Part shown: piece after piece, positions 45,603 through 57,042 of the stretch | Numbering within the stretch: the first letter of the stretch is position 1 | Layout: the number at the start of each line of letters is the position of its first letter | DNA from: Zasmidium citrigriseum | Taxonomy: Eukaryota; Ascomycota; Dothideomycetes; Mycosphaerellales; Mycosphaerellaceae | Length of the DNA stretch: 64,000 bases | Assembly (NCBI GenBank): GCA_002786025.1 | Contig: NHNW01000044.1 | Span: 186,001-250,000, forward strand | Direction: 5' to 3' | Made by a program: the position numbers and the translations under genes | Notes under the pieces: model-generated | The model's database searches: none | What the model saw: the letters and a program-made list of their open reading frames with translations, nothing else | What the model was told of the DNA's origin: nothing

Positions 45603-46622
45603 TCAAGTCTGGTCTCGTCCTTGCAAATGCCTCGCAGCAGGCTTACACTCCTCGGGTAGCGACAAACTCCCAACATGATAATGCTCCACCTTAGGCTCCT
45701 TACACCCCACATACCACTCCAAAAACTCCTCCACCGTATCAAACAACCTACTCCCCCACTCAAAATCATGAGTCCCATACCTCCACTTCCACTCCCCATC
45801 CCCCTCTTCCCACGGGATAGGCGGATCGTCATACTTCGGATCAAACTCAAGCTCACAATCCTTTTCATACTCCTCCCTCGAGCGTCGACAGTAGAAGACA
45901 TAAGTCCCCGCCAGACCATGATCACAATCACCAATCCGGACCGCGAGTGAGATTTCCCAGTCTTTCCACTTCCAGGGTAGGGTGAAGTCGTAGCCCCAGG
46001 TGGAAAAATGTGGGTCGTTCTTGCAGATAGCGTTGTTGAGGTAAGGATCGCCCATGGAGTCTGGCATGGGTTTTGCGACTCTTGCGGCGGTCTTGTGTGC
46101 CTTCTCGTGCTCGATGTCATAGTCGGAGGCGATGAAGCTCATCTGATACAGCCCACGCCAGAAAGATAGGCCTGGGCCACAGATCCCCGCCGTCAAGGTG
46201 CAGAGATACTCCAAATCCGCTGGAAGGCCCGCAGGACGGGGCTTGTCATCGTCGAGCTCCAGAGTAGCAATCGCCGCGTTCAGTGTCGCCAGCCAGGCCG
46301 ATCGCTTTGCTGCGTCGATGGGACCGTGGTGCACGCCATCGAGAGCATACTGGTCTACCAGATACTCGCGGTGATCCTTGGAAAGAAAGTCCTGAGCCGT
46401 GGCGGGGTATCTGTTTGTGTTCCATTGTCCAAAGCACTCGTCTGCGATGGCATGGACACGGCGGTACTCTGTCTTTTCTTCGCTCTCGATACGGTTCTTA
46501 GGAGCTTGCAAGTTCGCGGCTTTGTCGATGACGGATTGGATCAGAGAGAAGTTGAGCTCCAGAACGCGGTCGCGGTAGGATTGGAGCGCGTTTCTGATGC
46601 TCAGTCGCCGGTCGTCGTCCAT
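45603..46622 (-). CDS. Unknown 339-residue protein
   Basis: One exon from MDDDRRLSIRNAL. Rich in Trp, Tyr and acidic residues toward the end (GDGEWKWRYGTHDFEWGSRLF). No signal peptide or membrane segment. No domain recognised. The opposite strand and the other minus frame also carry long open frames, but only this frame has balanced amino-acid use. Confidence 0.65.
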   Translation of the reverse strand: MDDDRRLSIRNALQSYRDRVLELNFSLIQSVIDKAANLQAPKNRIESEEKTEYRRVHAIADECFGQWNTNRYPATAQDFLSKDHREYLVDQYALDGVHHGPIDAAKRSAWLATLNAAIATLELDDDKPRPAGLPADLEYLCTLTAGICGPGLSFWRGLYQMSFIASDYDIEHEKAHKTAARVAKPMPDSMGDPYLNNAICKNDPHFSTWGYDFTLPWKWKDWEISLAVRIGDCDHGLAGTYVFYCRRSREEYEKDCELEFDPKYDDPPIPWEEGDGEWKWRYGTHDFEWGSRLFDTVEEFLEWYVGCKEPKVEHYHVGSLSLPEECKPAARHLQGRDQT

Positions 46623-47027
46623 TTTGAAATGTTTCTATAGGGTGGTGGCGTGGCTTGGTCGGGGAGAACCTATAGAAGCTTGCAATCAAATGGCTAGGTT
46701 TGGCGGTCTGTGTCTTCAAAGACAAGCGCTGTTGGCATGTTGAGGTCGCGTTAAGTACTTCGATGTTTGTTGATGTCCGCGGAACAACGATCTTGGCGTC
46801 TTGCTGCTGCCTGGACCCATGTTGATCACACTCAGGGGCCAGGCAGAGCGTCCTCAAAAACAAGAAGAAACACCGTTGCCGAAGGTGGCTACAATCCGAA
46901 TGAAGGCGAAGCCTTCATATTACCACATACTACCATGGTATCTGATACATCTCGTCGTCACCCATCCAATCCCAAACCCAAAACGCCATCACTGTACAAT
47001 ACAGCCTTTTCCAATACTTCCATCCGT
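46623..47027. other. Intergenic region
   Basis: 405 bases between two minus-strand genes. No gene recognised. Confidence 0.4.
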
Positions 47028-49172
47028 CTACTCAGCACTCGTACCGCTACCCGTCCTTCCCATCCTCTCAATATTCGCCCTCACACCACCTCCAGTAGTC
47101 CGATTCCGGCCAATGCCACTCGGCCCGCCACGTCCAATCTTGCTCTCACCGGGGACAGGGATGCCGCCACCAGGAGCTCTCAGAGATGAAGGAGGCCGGT
47201 TGATACTCTTGCGGAAGTCTTCCACCACGCTCATGGCGCCTTCCGCTGGGCCTGACTGGGATTGAAGAGCGAGCATTTCGTCGACGGCGGCAACGAGGTC
47301 TCCCTTCTCGATGCGTTCTTGTTGCAATTCCTTCATAAGCTGTTCTTGTTGTTGCTGGGAGGTCTGCATCTCGTTTTCGAGACGCGCGAGGTGGGCACGT
47401 TGCTCTTCGATCTGGGCTTTGAGTTCCGCTTCGGCTTCCTTGTGCGCCTTGGAGGGGGATGTGCCAGGTAGTGGTCCGGAGAAGGTGGCATCTTTCGCAG
47501 CGAGAAGTTCTTCGTTCTGTTTCTCGAGATCGCTGAGCTTTTGCTGCAGCTCTGCGCACTTCTTCTCGCCGCGGGCTTCGTAGCTCTTCTTCAGCGTCGC
47601 CACCTTACGCTCATGCTTCTCCTTGTAGACGGTGTGCAGCTCGCGACTGACGGCTTCGATCTTGGCGTCGATCTGAGCAGCGACAAGACGCTGGACTTGT
47701 TCTTCGACGGCGGCAGGATCGCCATCGCCTGAGCTGGCCCTAGCAGCAAGGGATTCAGCAAACCGCTCCTCTGCCTTGACAGCACGAGCTTCTGCATCCT
47801 CAGCCCGCCTCTCGCAGTCTTCCATCTTGCGAATCAATTCTTCCTTCTCAGCCTCTCCCTTGATGACCTCTTCTTTGACACTCTTCAGAACATTCTCCAC
47901 CTCTTGGCCACGCTTCTCCCAGCTTGCCTTCTCCTCTTCTGCCCATTCGCGCTTGTCCTTCTCTTCTCGGAGTGTCTCCTGTGCTTCACCAACGCGACGC
48001 TCGGCATCGCCGATAGCGCGCTTCAGACTCTCGACTTCTGCCTCGCGACCACTCAAAGTTGCCTTGAGCGAGGAGATTTGGGAGAGGTACGAAGACTTCA
48101 ATGACTCGAGCTCGCGAACGGTGATGGTAGGGACAGATCGAGGAGTAGGTGCCGGTGGGAGCTCAAAGTCGAGTAGGTTCAAGATGTTGTTCTCTTTCCG
48201 TGGAGTGGCATAGTTGTGGCTGCTTGACTTGTGTGGAGAGCGCTGGTCGTTCATGTACTTGAGCAAGTCCGGCTGGGTATTAGCCTTGCTTGGTGAATGT
48301 CTGTAGGATCCAACATTCTCAATCTGCTGGGTGAAGTCGATGAGGAACGTGGTACCATCGTGATTCGCTGGAGTCTTTAGCCGACGCGGCGTGGGAGATG
48401 GGGAGCGGGAAGGCGACGAACGCTTGCGGGAGGTGCGAGGAGTGGCCTCGACGCCTTTGCCTGGTGTCCGCAGCATGTCGGCTCTCTTGGTCGGGCTCTG
48501 GCCCATCTTGGCCCAGACGGTCATCTCGGGGATTTCGGAGAAGGCGCTGAAGCAGGTGTCGTCGATGTTGCTCGAATCGTGGTGGGGTTGGGCGTGGGAC
48601 ATTTGCGATGCGCGCAGATCGAGGCCGGCCTGGAAAGATGATGCGCCAGACGAGTTGGTGTCGGTACGCTCGAGGGAGTTTGAAGAGTTGCCGCGACCAG
48701 GCGTCGGACGTGGAGTGTTGGCTGCGCTCAGCGAAGGTTGTCTGCCAGATCTCTTTGGTGTTTTGCGCGTCGATGGCGGCGGCGGCATCAAGTCGGAATC
48801 CTTACTGCTCCTCCTTTTCTCCGTCACTGGTGTCTTTGCGCGCTCCATAGGGTTTTCTTCGGGTGTGGTAGGTCGCGAGGGCTTCTTGGGCGAGAAGGCC
48901 AGCTTCTGCGTGGTGTTGTTTTGCGGGATGTTCTCCTTGTCTTCCTCCATCGCGTCGTCGCCCGCCGAATGCTTCATGGGCGTCGCAAAGATGTTCAACG
49001 TCTGCTCTTCGGAGTGTGTCTCCAAGCGGGTCTCGGTATGCGACTCCCACTGCTTGGAGATGATGCGGCTCTCAACGTGGCTTTGGAATGGAGAGCTCGC
49101 CGGCCCGTCCACGTCGAAATCGATCATGCTGTCTCCGCCCTGAGGCACCAATTGCGCGGATGGTGAGTCCAT
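47028..49172 (-). CDS. Long coiled-coil protein, possibly spindle/microtubule (TACC-like)
   Basis: 714 residues in one exon from MDSPSAQLVPQ. The first 340 residues are disordered, with many Ser/Thr-Pro sites (KTPKRSG, SPTPRRLKTP), as in proteins phosphorylated by cyclin-dependent kinase. A short conserved-looking block (ATPRKENNILNLLDFELPP) precedes a long charged coiled coil (about 360-650, ELESLKSSYLSQISSLKATL onward). The tail is Gly/Arg-rich. The layout matches fungal spindle-pole or TACC-type proteins, but the family is not certain. Confidence 0.8.
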   Translation of the reverse strand: MDSPSAQLVPQGGDSMIDFDVDGPASSPFQSHVESRIISKQWESHTETRLETHSEEQTLNIFATPMKHSAGDDAMEEDKENIPQNNTTQKLAFSPKKPSRPTTPEENPMERAKTPVTEKRRSSKDSDLMPPPPSTRKTPKRSGRQPSLSAANTPRPTPGRGNSSNSLERTDTNSSGASSFQAGLDLRASQMSHAQPHHDSSNIDDTCFSAFSEIPEMTVWAKMGQSPTKRADMLRTPGKGVEATPRTSRKRSSPSRSPSPTPRRLKTPANHDGTTFLIDFTQQIENVGSYRHSPSKANTQPDLLKYMNDQRSPHKSSSHNYATPRKENNILNLLDFELPPAPTPRSVPTITVRELESLKSSYLSQISSLKATLSGREAEVESLKRAIGDAERRVGEAQETLREEKDKREWAEEEKASWEKRGQEVENVLKSVKEEVIKGEAEKEELIRKMEDCERRAEDAEARAVKAEERFAESLAARASSGDGDPAAVEEQVQRLVAAQIDAKIEAVSRELHTVYKEKHERKVATLKKSYEARGEKKCAELQQKLSDLEKQNEELLAAKDATFSGPLPGTSPSKAHKEAEAELKAQIEEQRAHLARLENEMQTSQQQQEQLMKELQQERIEKGDLVAAVDEMLALQSQSGPAEGAMSVVEDFRKSINRPPSSLRAPGGGIPVPGESKIGRGGPSGIGRNRTTGGGVRANIERMGRTGSGTSAE

Positions 49173-49983
49173 TGTCTGTTTGTGTTGTGTTTCGATATCC
49201 AATTTGTGGTTCAACGTGCGAGTGACATGTGTGGTTCAGGCAGTTCAGACGGATCTGAGAATCTCGGGAGGGCGTTGTGATCTGCCGAACGATCAACACA
49301 CGCCGTTGCCATGGCAATCACCACCCTGGCCAGTCTTGGCGTTTGACTTCACCTCTCGTTTTCGAACCTCCGTCAGTCAACGACTCACTAGATGCTCCTT
49401 TCGCTCCATCATGCGGGAGTATTTGCGTTCACTTGCCGACATCTTCCATAGCCCTACGCAGCGGCGATGTGCCCTTGACCGAAGGCTTAATCCCACTCAG
49501 CTCCCGAGCTGATGCGAGAACTCCACGCCGTGATCTCGTAGTCGACCCAACAGATCTCATGGAACCTCCGATGAAGACTTGCCTAGTTCGTATGCGGTAT
49601 TCGCTCTCAATTGATAATCCGACTGTCCAGCTACCCTAAGCCACCTGACGCATTCTGGGGCAGCTAGCTGAGCTGAGTTCAGCTCGCTCACTCGAAGCGA
49701 ATCCAAACGAGCGTATCGAACGTACATGCTCAAGCTGAGCAGCAAGCTGCTCGGAATCGGGTACAGTAAATCCCTAGACCAAGCTGTCTTAGGGCTGCAG
49801 GATCAATGTTGTACGAAGCGTAGGATCGGTGGCATGCTTTGTCAGGATGCGACTTGCGAATGTATAAAGTCGACCTCACCTCTCTCTGACATGTCAATAC
49901 ACTTCATCTAGACGCACTTGAACTCCACTCTGTGGCTTTAACACTCTTTGGCTCTAGCTTATTGCCTCCGACCAGCAACCAGT
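49173..49983. promoter_or_regulatory. Divergent upstream region, coiled-coil protein / SDR
   Basis: 811 bases with no gene recognised. A TATAAA is listed separately. Near 49665 a short palindrome (GAGCTGA-GT-TCAGCTC) lies in an AGCT-rich patch. Confidence 0.4.
49863..49868 (+). promoter_or_regulatory. TATA box of SDR
   Basis: TATAAA, 116 nt before the SDR ATG at 49984, in the right orientation. Confidence 0.45.
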
Positions 49984-50988
49984 ATGGCTCCACAAGTCTG
50001 GCTCGTCACCGGCTGCAGCAGCGGCTTCGGCGAGCAATACATCAAAACCGTCATCGAGCGAGGCGACAAAGCCATTGCAACTGCTCGTAACATCGACTCC
50101 ATCAAGCACCTAGCAGAGCTCGGCGCAGCTACCATGCAACTAGACATAACCGACTCCCGAGAGACCTTTAACAAGAAAGTCAAAGAAGCCTTCGACATCC
50201 ACGGCAGAATCGACTATTTGGTTCAGAACGCCGGTTATGGATACATTTCTACGCTTGAAGATATCGAGTAAGCCACCACAATCTACCTTCACAAAAATGA
50301 AACAGGATCTGATGCTCGACGTATAGAGATGATGCCCTCCAAACCCAGTTCGAAACTCTCGTCTTCGGCCCCGTCCGCCTAACCCAAGCCATAACCCCTT
50401 ACTTCCGCCGCCAAAAGTCCGGCTACGTGATCCTCGTCTCCTCCCTCGCCAGCACAGCGACAATTCCCGCCGTGGGACCCTACGGCGGCGCAAAAGCAGC
50501 CGCAGAATGTACCTCTCCCCCCTCCCTATCCCCCTTCCCCCAATAAACGCTAACAACCCTTCTCCCTAGCATTCATAAAAGCCTACGGCGCCGAAGTCCG
50601 CGACGCCGGAATCAAGACTTTGATCCTCGCCCCAGGCTCCTACCGCACCAACGTCCGCAATCCAGCACTCTTCAAATCCCGCAGTCCCAAATCCACCGAG
50701 CACCATCAAGCTCTGTACGACATGGCGGAGAAGATGGTCGGCGCTACGCATGGGAAGCAGGAGGGTGATCCGAAGAAGTTCTGTGAGTTGACGTGGGATT
50801 TTGTGAAGGGGGCGGGTGTTGCGGAGGGGAAAGAAGTGCCAGCGGTGGTGTCCACGGGCGGGGAAGCGGTCGATTTCGAGCTGAAGAGAAGAGAGAAAGA
50901 TTTGAAGGATTTGCAGGAGTGGGAGGGGGTCTTGAGGGATACGAATTTTCCGGGCGCGAAGGAGGAGTGGAGTTTGACGGAATTGTAG
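49984..50988 (+). CDS. Short-chain dehydrogenase/reductase
   Basis: 294 residues from exons 49984-50267, 50327-50508 and 50570-50988. The cofactor motif is TGCSSGFG, the hallmark of the classical fungal SDR group near 17-beta-HSD/retinol dehydrogenases. QNAGYG, VSSLAS and the catalytic Tyr-Lys in YGGAKAAAE follow. The C-terminal third is longer than in simple SDRs and ends in a charged region. The substrate is unknown. It is convergent with the HAD enzyme (136 bp). Confidence 0.92.
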
Positions 50989-51124
50989 AAGAATACAATC
51001 ATCAATCAGCGCTCGTCGCTCATTTCAGGCGCAGGCTGAGGCAGGTCGGATGATCGTCGAGATGGTGCAAACGGCGAATGAGGGAGAACTGTGAATGCAA
51101 GACGTAGCCCTTGTCTCACCAGAC

Positions 51125-51790
51125 CTACACAAACTCTTCCAAAGCTTCCTCCAGCGTCCTAGCCTCCTTCAACGGCTCTACATCTCCCTTCCTAGCCAAC
51201 CCAACACGATTATGCCACACCACCTTCATCCCCGCCGCAGACGCCCCCTGCACATCCCCAGCACTCCCCGCAACAAAAAGCGCGTCCTTTGCCTCCACAT
51301 CCAACAGCCTCAAAATCGCATGATACGCCGCAGGAGACGGTTTATAGAACCCAATCTCCTCGGCCGTGACGACGGCGTCAAAGGTCCCCACGACGCTGGC
51401 GGCTTGCCGGCCCAGCTTGATCGAACAATTCGTCACGACTCCCAATTTGTATTTTTGGGCTTTGAGGCTTGTCAGGATGTCTTTGACGTCTGGCCAGGGG
51501 GTTATTTGGTTCCAGTGTTGAAGGAGGGTTTCTGGGGCGGATGCTGGTAGTCCGACTTCGCTGGCGGCGCGACGGATCATGTCTTCGTATGGGGTGTACT
51601 TGGTGGAGGTGTATGTGAGCTCGAGATATCGGCCGCGCCATTTTCGGCCTTCTTCTGGGGTTTTTGAGGGTGTGCAGGCGTCCCATAGGGACCAAGAGTC
51701 TAATATTGCGGTGAGTAGGTCGAAGATTACGGCCTTGGGGCGCCAGTCACCGTGAGAGGTTTGCGATGTTCTGGTAGATGAAGTATTCAT
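51125..51790 (-). CDS. HAD-superfamily hydrolase, 2-haloacid-dehalogenase-like
   Basis: 221 residues in one exon. The nucleophile Asp24 lies in VIFDLLTAILDSW. The usual second Asp two positions on, required in phosphatases of this superfamily, is Leu26; the dehalogenase branch also lacks it. Motif II is VVTNCS and the lysine motif is GFYKPSP; VAGSAGDVQGA is the acid loop, where one Asp is kept. The pattern is that of haloacid-dehalogenase type II enzymes in fungi, whose natural substrate is unclear. Confidence 0.9.
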   Translation of the reverse strand: MNTSSTRTSQTSHGDWRPKAVIFDLLTAILDSWSLWDACTPSKTPEEGRKWRGRYLELTYTSTKYTPYEDMIRRAASEVGLPASAPETLLQHWNQITPWPDVKDILTSLKAQKYKLGVVTNCSIKLGRQAASVVGTFDAVVTAEEIGFYKPSPAAYHAILRLLDVEAKDALFVAGSAGDVQGASAAGMKVVWHNRVGLARKGDVEPLKEARTLEEALEEFV

Positions 51791-52002
51791 GGTGGTTGTT
51801 GGCTAGAAGAGAGAATGCTTGAAAGATTGTGGAAAGGTCGAGGACGATCGACTGCTAGAAATAGTCGTCTGAAACCATTTTGGTGCTCACAGGGCGTCAC
51901 TGAGATTTGCATCCTGCGAGCGCTTGCCCCGCCAAACTCGGGACAGCTACTACTCTATGCATCATGGCTCTCTCCGTGATGGAGTACTCGCACCGGACGA
52001 TT

Positions 52003-53805
52003 CTAGGTTGAGGCTTTATCTTTCTCTTCCAGTTCAGTGCTGTCGACATGCTCAGATACTGGAGCCTTGGTCGTTTCTGAGACCGTCTTATGCTGGAGCT
52101 CACTATTGAGCTCATTGGCATCCTATGCGAGCATGTCAATAAGTAGAACTATGCGGGAATGCATGCTAGTCGTAGGGGCACTTACGCCAAACATAGCTGC
52201 GATCTCTTCCAGCGGTACGCCCCAGGTATCCGGAAAGCTGCACAATCATTCATTAGCACAAAACTCAGAGATGGCAGCACGATGTGATTACTAGAACCAT
52301 ATCCCAATACAAGTCAGACATCCCGGTATGATGTAGGCTAGGAAGTACTGCCATCGAGTCAGCTAAGTACAACGACGGAAGAACTTGAATGAAGATCGCA
52401 CTCACCTTCCACCCAGCATTCGCAATCCCCGTCGGCGCACTCTGCAACCAGACAATGTTCATAAGACAGATCCCGGCAACACCTAGGCAGACTCCTTTGG
52501 CTCTAAGGTGTGTCGGAAACAATTCCCCAAGATACGCAAACTGCGTCCCATCCAGCCCGACTTCGTAGAAGACGACATAGATATAGAACATCGCGATGAT
52601 GGCTTGAAGAGCCGCGTTGTTGTCGCTCGGGACGAAGTTGGCAATGAGTGCGGCGACGATGATAAGACAGATCATACACCCCGCCAGACTCCCAGCAATG
52701 AGTTTCGGCCTCGGAAGCCGGTCAATAATGAAGCATCCGAGGATACCACTACCCCAGGCGAGGGTGATCCAGCCGCCCGTCAAGAGGAGTTGGCGTTCGG
52801 TAGCGTAGCCGAGCGTTGCGTAGAGGGTTGGTTGGTAGTTGTTTATGACGAGGATGCCGGAGAATTGGATTCCCATTGTGGTGCCGAGGGCCAGGAGGCT
52901 GCGTTTGCGGTAGGAGGGCTTGGTGAACATGGAGGTGTAGCTGCTGGGGAGGGTGCGGTCGATCTGGAGCTGTTTGGTGATCTGTTCGAATTCGAGCTGT
53001 GCTTCATGTGGTGTGTGCAGTCTCTCCACGATCTTCTTTGCCTCGTCGTTTCGGTTTTTCGAGATCAACCATCGTGGCGACTCGGGCAAGAACGGTAACA
53101 TTCCGAGCACTATCAGCGGAAAAGTCGCTTGCAAAGCGAAGATAGCCCGCCAGTTGTTCGGGCTTTTGTAGAAGTAGAATCCGTAGCCCGCCCAGATGAC
53201 ACACATGTATCCAAATAGCAACGCGGCTCCGTGGATGTCGACAAGCATGCCTCGATTGCGTGGTGGTACTGCTTCGGTCATGTAGATGGGTACGGCCGAC
53301 AATATCATGAATGTGCCTGCTCCTGCGAAAAAGCGCCAGACGATGAACTAGCAGCAGGTCTGTCAGCTTGGACCGCGCAGTCACTTGAGAGATGCTGAAG
53401 TGTTCTGACCTCTGCAACATTCGTGGTTCCAGCCATCAAGGCCGCCGTGACCACTAAGATGACCGCAGGTACAGCAATGGCTATGCGGCGTCCATACTTG
53501 TCTGCAAACCAACTGACGAAGAAGACGCCAAGGAAGCCACCCGTTTGGAAGAGGCCATTGAAGGTTGCTTGCAGTGCTGTGCCTGTCCCACGTTGTCAGC
53601 TTGAGTTTCAGACCCTTGAAGCAATTCACGTACCATTGCTTCTCGTCTCGAGATCGAAGTAGTCCAGAAATTCGGGCAGGGCAAGGACTGGCGCTATCGC
53701 GGATGATGCATACCCGTACGACATAGACCCAAAAGAGACGGCGAGGATGATGAAGAAATTGTAGAGGCTGAACTGGCGCTTGCCAGATGCGAAGCGTTCA
53801 ACCAT
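52003..53805 (-). CDS. Sugar-porter family MFS transporter
   Basis: Proton-coupled sugar carrier, 504 residues, 12 helices. Exons are 53805-53634, 53582-53410, 53347-52406, 52347-52292, 52237-52186 and 52122-52003; two are only 52-56 nt. Family marks are WFADKYGRR, the loop motif PESPRWLISKNR, the substrate helix LDGTQFAYLGELFPTHLRAKG and FPDTWGVPLEEI near the end. The 52 kb fragment that reads as a stop after GIWF is bridged by an in-frame intron to FPDTWGVPLEEI. A Ser/Thr/Glu-rich tail follows. Close to fungal lactose permease or quinate/hexose-like carriers; the sugar is unknown. Confidence 0.9.
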
Positions 53806-54205
53806 CTTGACGAAACTCAACTGCAACGACTGGCTGGCAACTCATCGAACAGAACACCCAACTTACCGACTCGTCGGGTGGCATGGCTTGTATACAGCAC
53901 TTTGGCTTTGCAGATCAGTGCTTGTTACATGCTCGGGTAGCGATGTACCCCGCGTGGGACATGTCGTTCTCTGCGTGTCGTCATGTCGTTGCGTTTGATG
54001 ATAGGCGAAATGGATGTTCATGTTCTGGAGGAGGTACCCTCGGCGGGTGAAGTGGAGAAGGTGCGAACATGCCCGAGATTTGACCGGTGCAACATTCACT
54101 TTCCTAGGAGCTAGTAGTGAGCTTGAAACGGACTTCTATTTGATTAAGCGTTCGACTCACCCCAGGCTCTCTCTGCATGATGTTGTTGTCTCCGCAGTTC
54201 GGGCT
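53806..54205. other. Gap between esterase and sugar porter
   Basis: 400 bases between two minus-strand genes. No gene recognised; it should include the sugar-porter promoter. Confidence 0.4.
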
Positions 54206-56043
54206 CTAGACATGCCGCCGCCTCGCCCACTTCGTCAAAAACTCCCTCCCCTCCAACCGATAATCATCATCCTCCACATAACAACCCCCCTGCCCCGTCG
54301 TCTGCAACACAAGATTCTTGCCCTTCCCATACCTCGGCCAGACCGGAAGGTCCACTCCATTCGGATCCCCTCCATGAATAAAATTCACCCACTGCGCACT
54401 CATCAAATCCCCCAAAGCACGATACTCCTCCCACGGACCGACAAACGCCGGATTATTAAAAACAAACGCCACCTCCGAGAAATGCGCCACGCCCTTGTAC
54501 GCAGGTCGCAGAGAGCCCGTGTAGTCAGTATATGTGGCGTTGGTATTGTTGAGCCAAGAGCGGGTGTTGAAGCGGTAGATGTAGGTGTCGTCCATGTGGG
54601 CGGCGTAGGCGCGGGCGTCGAAGAGGCGGGGCGCGTGGTAGAAGATGTCGCCGGCGATGGCGGCACCGCGTTTGTACTGATAGCCGTAGTCTGCGAAGCG
54701 TTCGGCGCCGGTGTTGAGGGGGATGCCCACGGTGGGGTCGTCCGGGTAGAGGGACATGATTCTATCGATTGTGGTGTTGGGGAAGCCCCAGCCTGGTGAT
54801 TGGATGTCAGGAGATGAAGGGTTGTTTTGGAGGATGAAGAGGGCTTACCTGTCTGTGTGCTGATCCACCATCGGATGTCTTCGTCGGTATTGAGAACTCC
54901 GTCTTGGGGTGCATTGTCTGTGCCTTCGTCGGAGTTCGTGCCGTACAAATGCGGAACATGGGCGAATCGTCCCTCTTCCAGCATGATGCTGGGGTAGTTC
55001 TCGATGACGTCGCCGTCGACGACAGGATAGAAGCCAGGGCCGGCGACAACGCTGGAGTTCACAAAAGGTAACAGCTCATCGTATGGGACCGTCCTCAGAC
55101 AGCCCAGAGTGTCAACAGCATCGCTACAATTCACCTGCGAAACGATCTTGTCGTAAATGGGCTGGTACCAGTCGGATCCGTTGTACCAGGCAGTCGTAGC
55201 GCTTCCGGATTCTTGGATCGAGCGGTGGAAGAGACCGTCTGTACGTCCGCCATAGGAGAGGAGAAGTTGGCCGACGGCGAAAGAGCCGGAGCTTTCGCCC
55301 ATGATTGTGACTTGGGAGGTGTCGCCGCCGAAGGGAGTGATGTTTTCTTGAATCCAGGCGAGAGCTTTGCGCATGTCCCGGAGTGAGAGATTTGCTTGGC
55401 CGGCGCCCTGAGATGAAAACAGTCAGTTGAAAATCGGAACTCAGATGTGTTTTGGATGTCGAAGGGATGGCGAGTTTGCTGTAAACGAACTTGCACGCAC
55501 CTGAACTTCCCTGCTGTAAAGCATACCCCAGCCGCCCTTCCGATAGTCGATGCTCGTAGCAATGATGGGCTTTTCGATCTCAACAGATCTCTGAACAATG
55601 TACGTCAGATTGTAGTCTGGCCGACTACTCGACCCGGTCTGGTAGCTTCCGCCATGAATCCAGGTCACGATTGGTAGTTTGGTCGTATTGTCGATGCCGG
55701 CTGGCCGAACGATGTTGATGCTTAGGCAGTTCTCTCCAATGCCGTATCCCGAGTCATCGGGGAAGATATCGGGACAAGCTTCGCTGTAGTTCTTTGCTGG
55801 CCGGATTCCAGTCCATGTCTCGTTCAGTGCTTGCGGGACCCGGAAGCGGTTCTGGTCGCTGGTATCCTGAGCATACGGGATTCCGAGAAAAAGGTCTTGG
55901 TGAAAGTTTGCCAGGTAAACGCCCTCATACGTGCCATTCAGGACCGTAACCGTAGGCTCTCCAGACCCAGTCCTATTGAGACCAGCAGCCAAAGCGGGCA
56001 CAGCAGGAGCCAGCGAGAAGAACAACATCTTTGACCACCCCAT
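54206..56043 (-). CDS. Secreted type-B carboxylesterase
   Basis: Hydrolyses esters (alpha/beta-hydrolase, cholinesterase/lipase family). Exons 56043-55501, 55407-54849 and 54792-54206 give 562 residues. A signal peptide (MLFFSLAPAVPALAAG) is present. The oxyanion loop is IHGGSYQTGS, the nucleophile Ser220 in GESSGS, and the acid/His regions are SDEGTDN and FIHGGDPN. Many NxT/S sites fit secretion. An in-frame ATG 42 nt upstream also exists. It is a neighbour of the sugar porter, both possibly used in nutrient capture (inference). Confidence 0.92.
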
Positions 56044-57042
56044 CGTGAAGAATGTACGAGAGTAAGAAGCTGAAGTCAAGTGCACCTACAAGCTCTTTTG
56101 TGTAACCGTCGGGAAAGAGTGCGAATTAAAGGCACCTTGGCGCCAGCGGGTAGGGTGCACTGCAGGAACCTCAGACTTGGCCGTGGGCGGCATGTTGACA
56201 TGCACGTCGCCTATGCTGCATGGAGAGGAGCTAGAGGCAGTCTTGGCTAAGATGAGGAGCTTGGTGGTGGCGGATGATCGCGAGCGGAGAAAGATAGGCC
56301 AGCTGCCCAGCAGAGCCCGGGAGAATGCGAGTTGATATGCGTACGGAGAGCCATATCCAAGTTTCTACGGTGAGCTGGAGCAGTGCACGGCGAGCTGTAA
56401 GTTTGGTTGGCAGAGACGGAGTTAGTATGGCATTAGGTCAGGTGACATTTTGGTTGTCTTGGAGATCGGATAAAGTGAAGAGTCTGGCTGATTCGATGTG
56501 CCGGATGAGCGAAGATGTCACCCTGGTGCAAAAACACCGAGTTTTCTTCTGTTGTGATGCAAGGAATACCGCATCACGTGATTGAGGCCATGGTGCTTGT
56601 CGTGCTGCATTGTCCCAGCAAATCGGTATCGGTGTGAAGCTCATCTCAAGCTTGATTCGGTCATGGATGCAGATTTCGAATGACATGTTGATGAAGTGAT
56701 TAATGAAGAGAAGAGTGATTTGGGTGGAAGTTGGCAGACAGCGCTCTGACCAACAATAGCGGAGCTTCCCCAGAGTGTGACGAATGGGCGGCAGGCAGGA
56801 CCCAGCCATCGTCTTCTGCGCTGCTGCTGATCGGAGCTGGCCCTTCCCACAGACGACCGCACCTCGACTCCCTCTTCTCTCCCTTTTTCCCACATCCATC
56901 TCACCACTCCCAACACACTTCCACCCCCATCGTCCGCTCCACGCGACGACATTGTTACCACTTGAACGTCTGCGCCGCGCTCTCCGCGCTCTCCACGCCC
57001 TTTGCGCCAAGCACCACCTCCAGCCAGCCTCCATCCGCAGCA
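56044..57042. promoter_or_regulatory. Divergent upstream region, esterase / Hva1-TUDOR
   Basis: About 1 kb. The right half (56,870-56,960) is strongly pyrimidine-rich, typical of fungal core promoters of highly expressed genes. No convincing gene; two long minus-strand frames (56438-57192) have no motif. Confidence 0.45.

Noticed and set aside
45416..46120. Minus-strand frame of 234 codons
   Set aside because: It overlaps the 339-residue gene in another frame, is Arg/Gly/Ser-rich and lacks motifs.
48391..49143. Plus-strand frame of 250 codons
   Set aside because: It is antisense to the disordered part of the coiled-coil protein, with Val/Gly-rich shadow composition.
54014..54799. Plus-strand frame of 261 codons
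   Set aside because: It is antisense to the last exon of the carboxylesterase, which has clear catalytic motifs.
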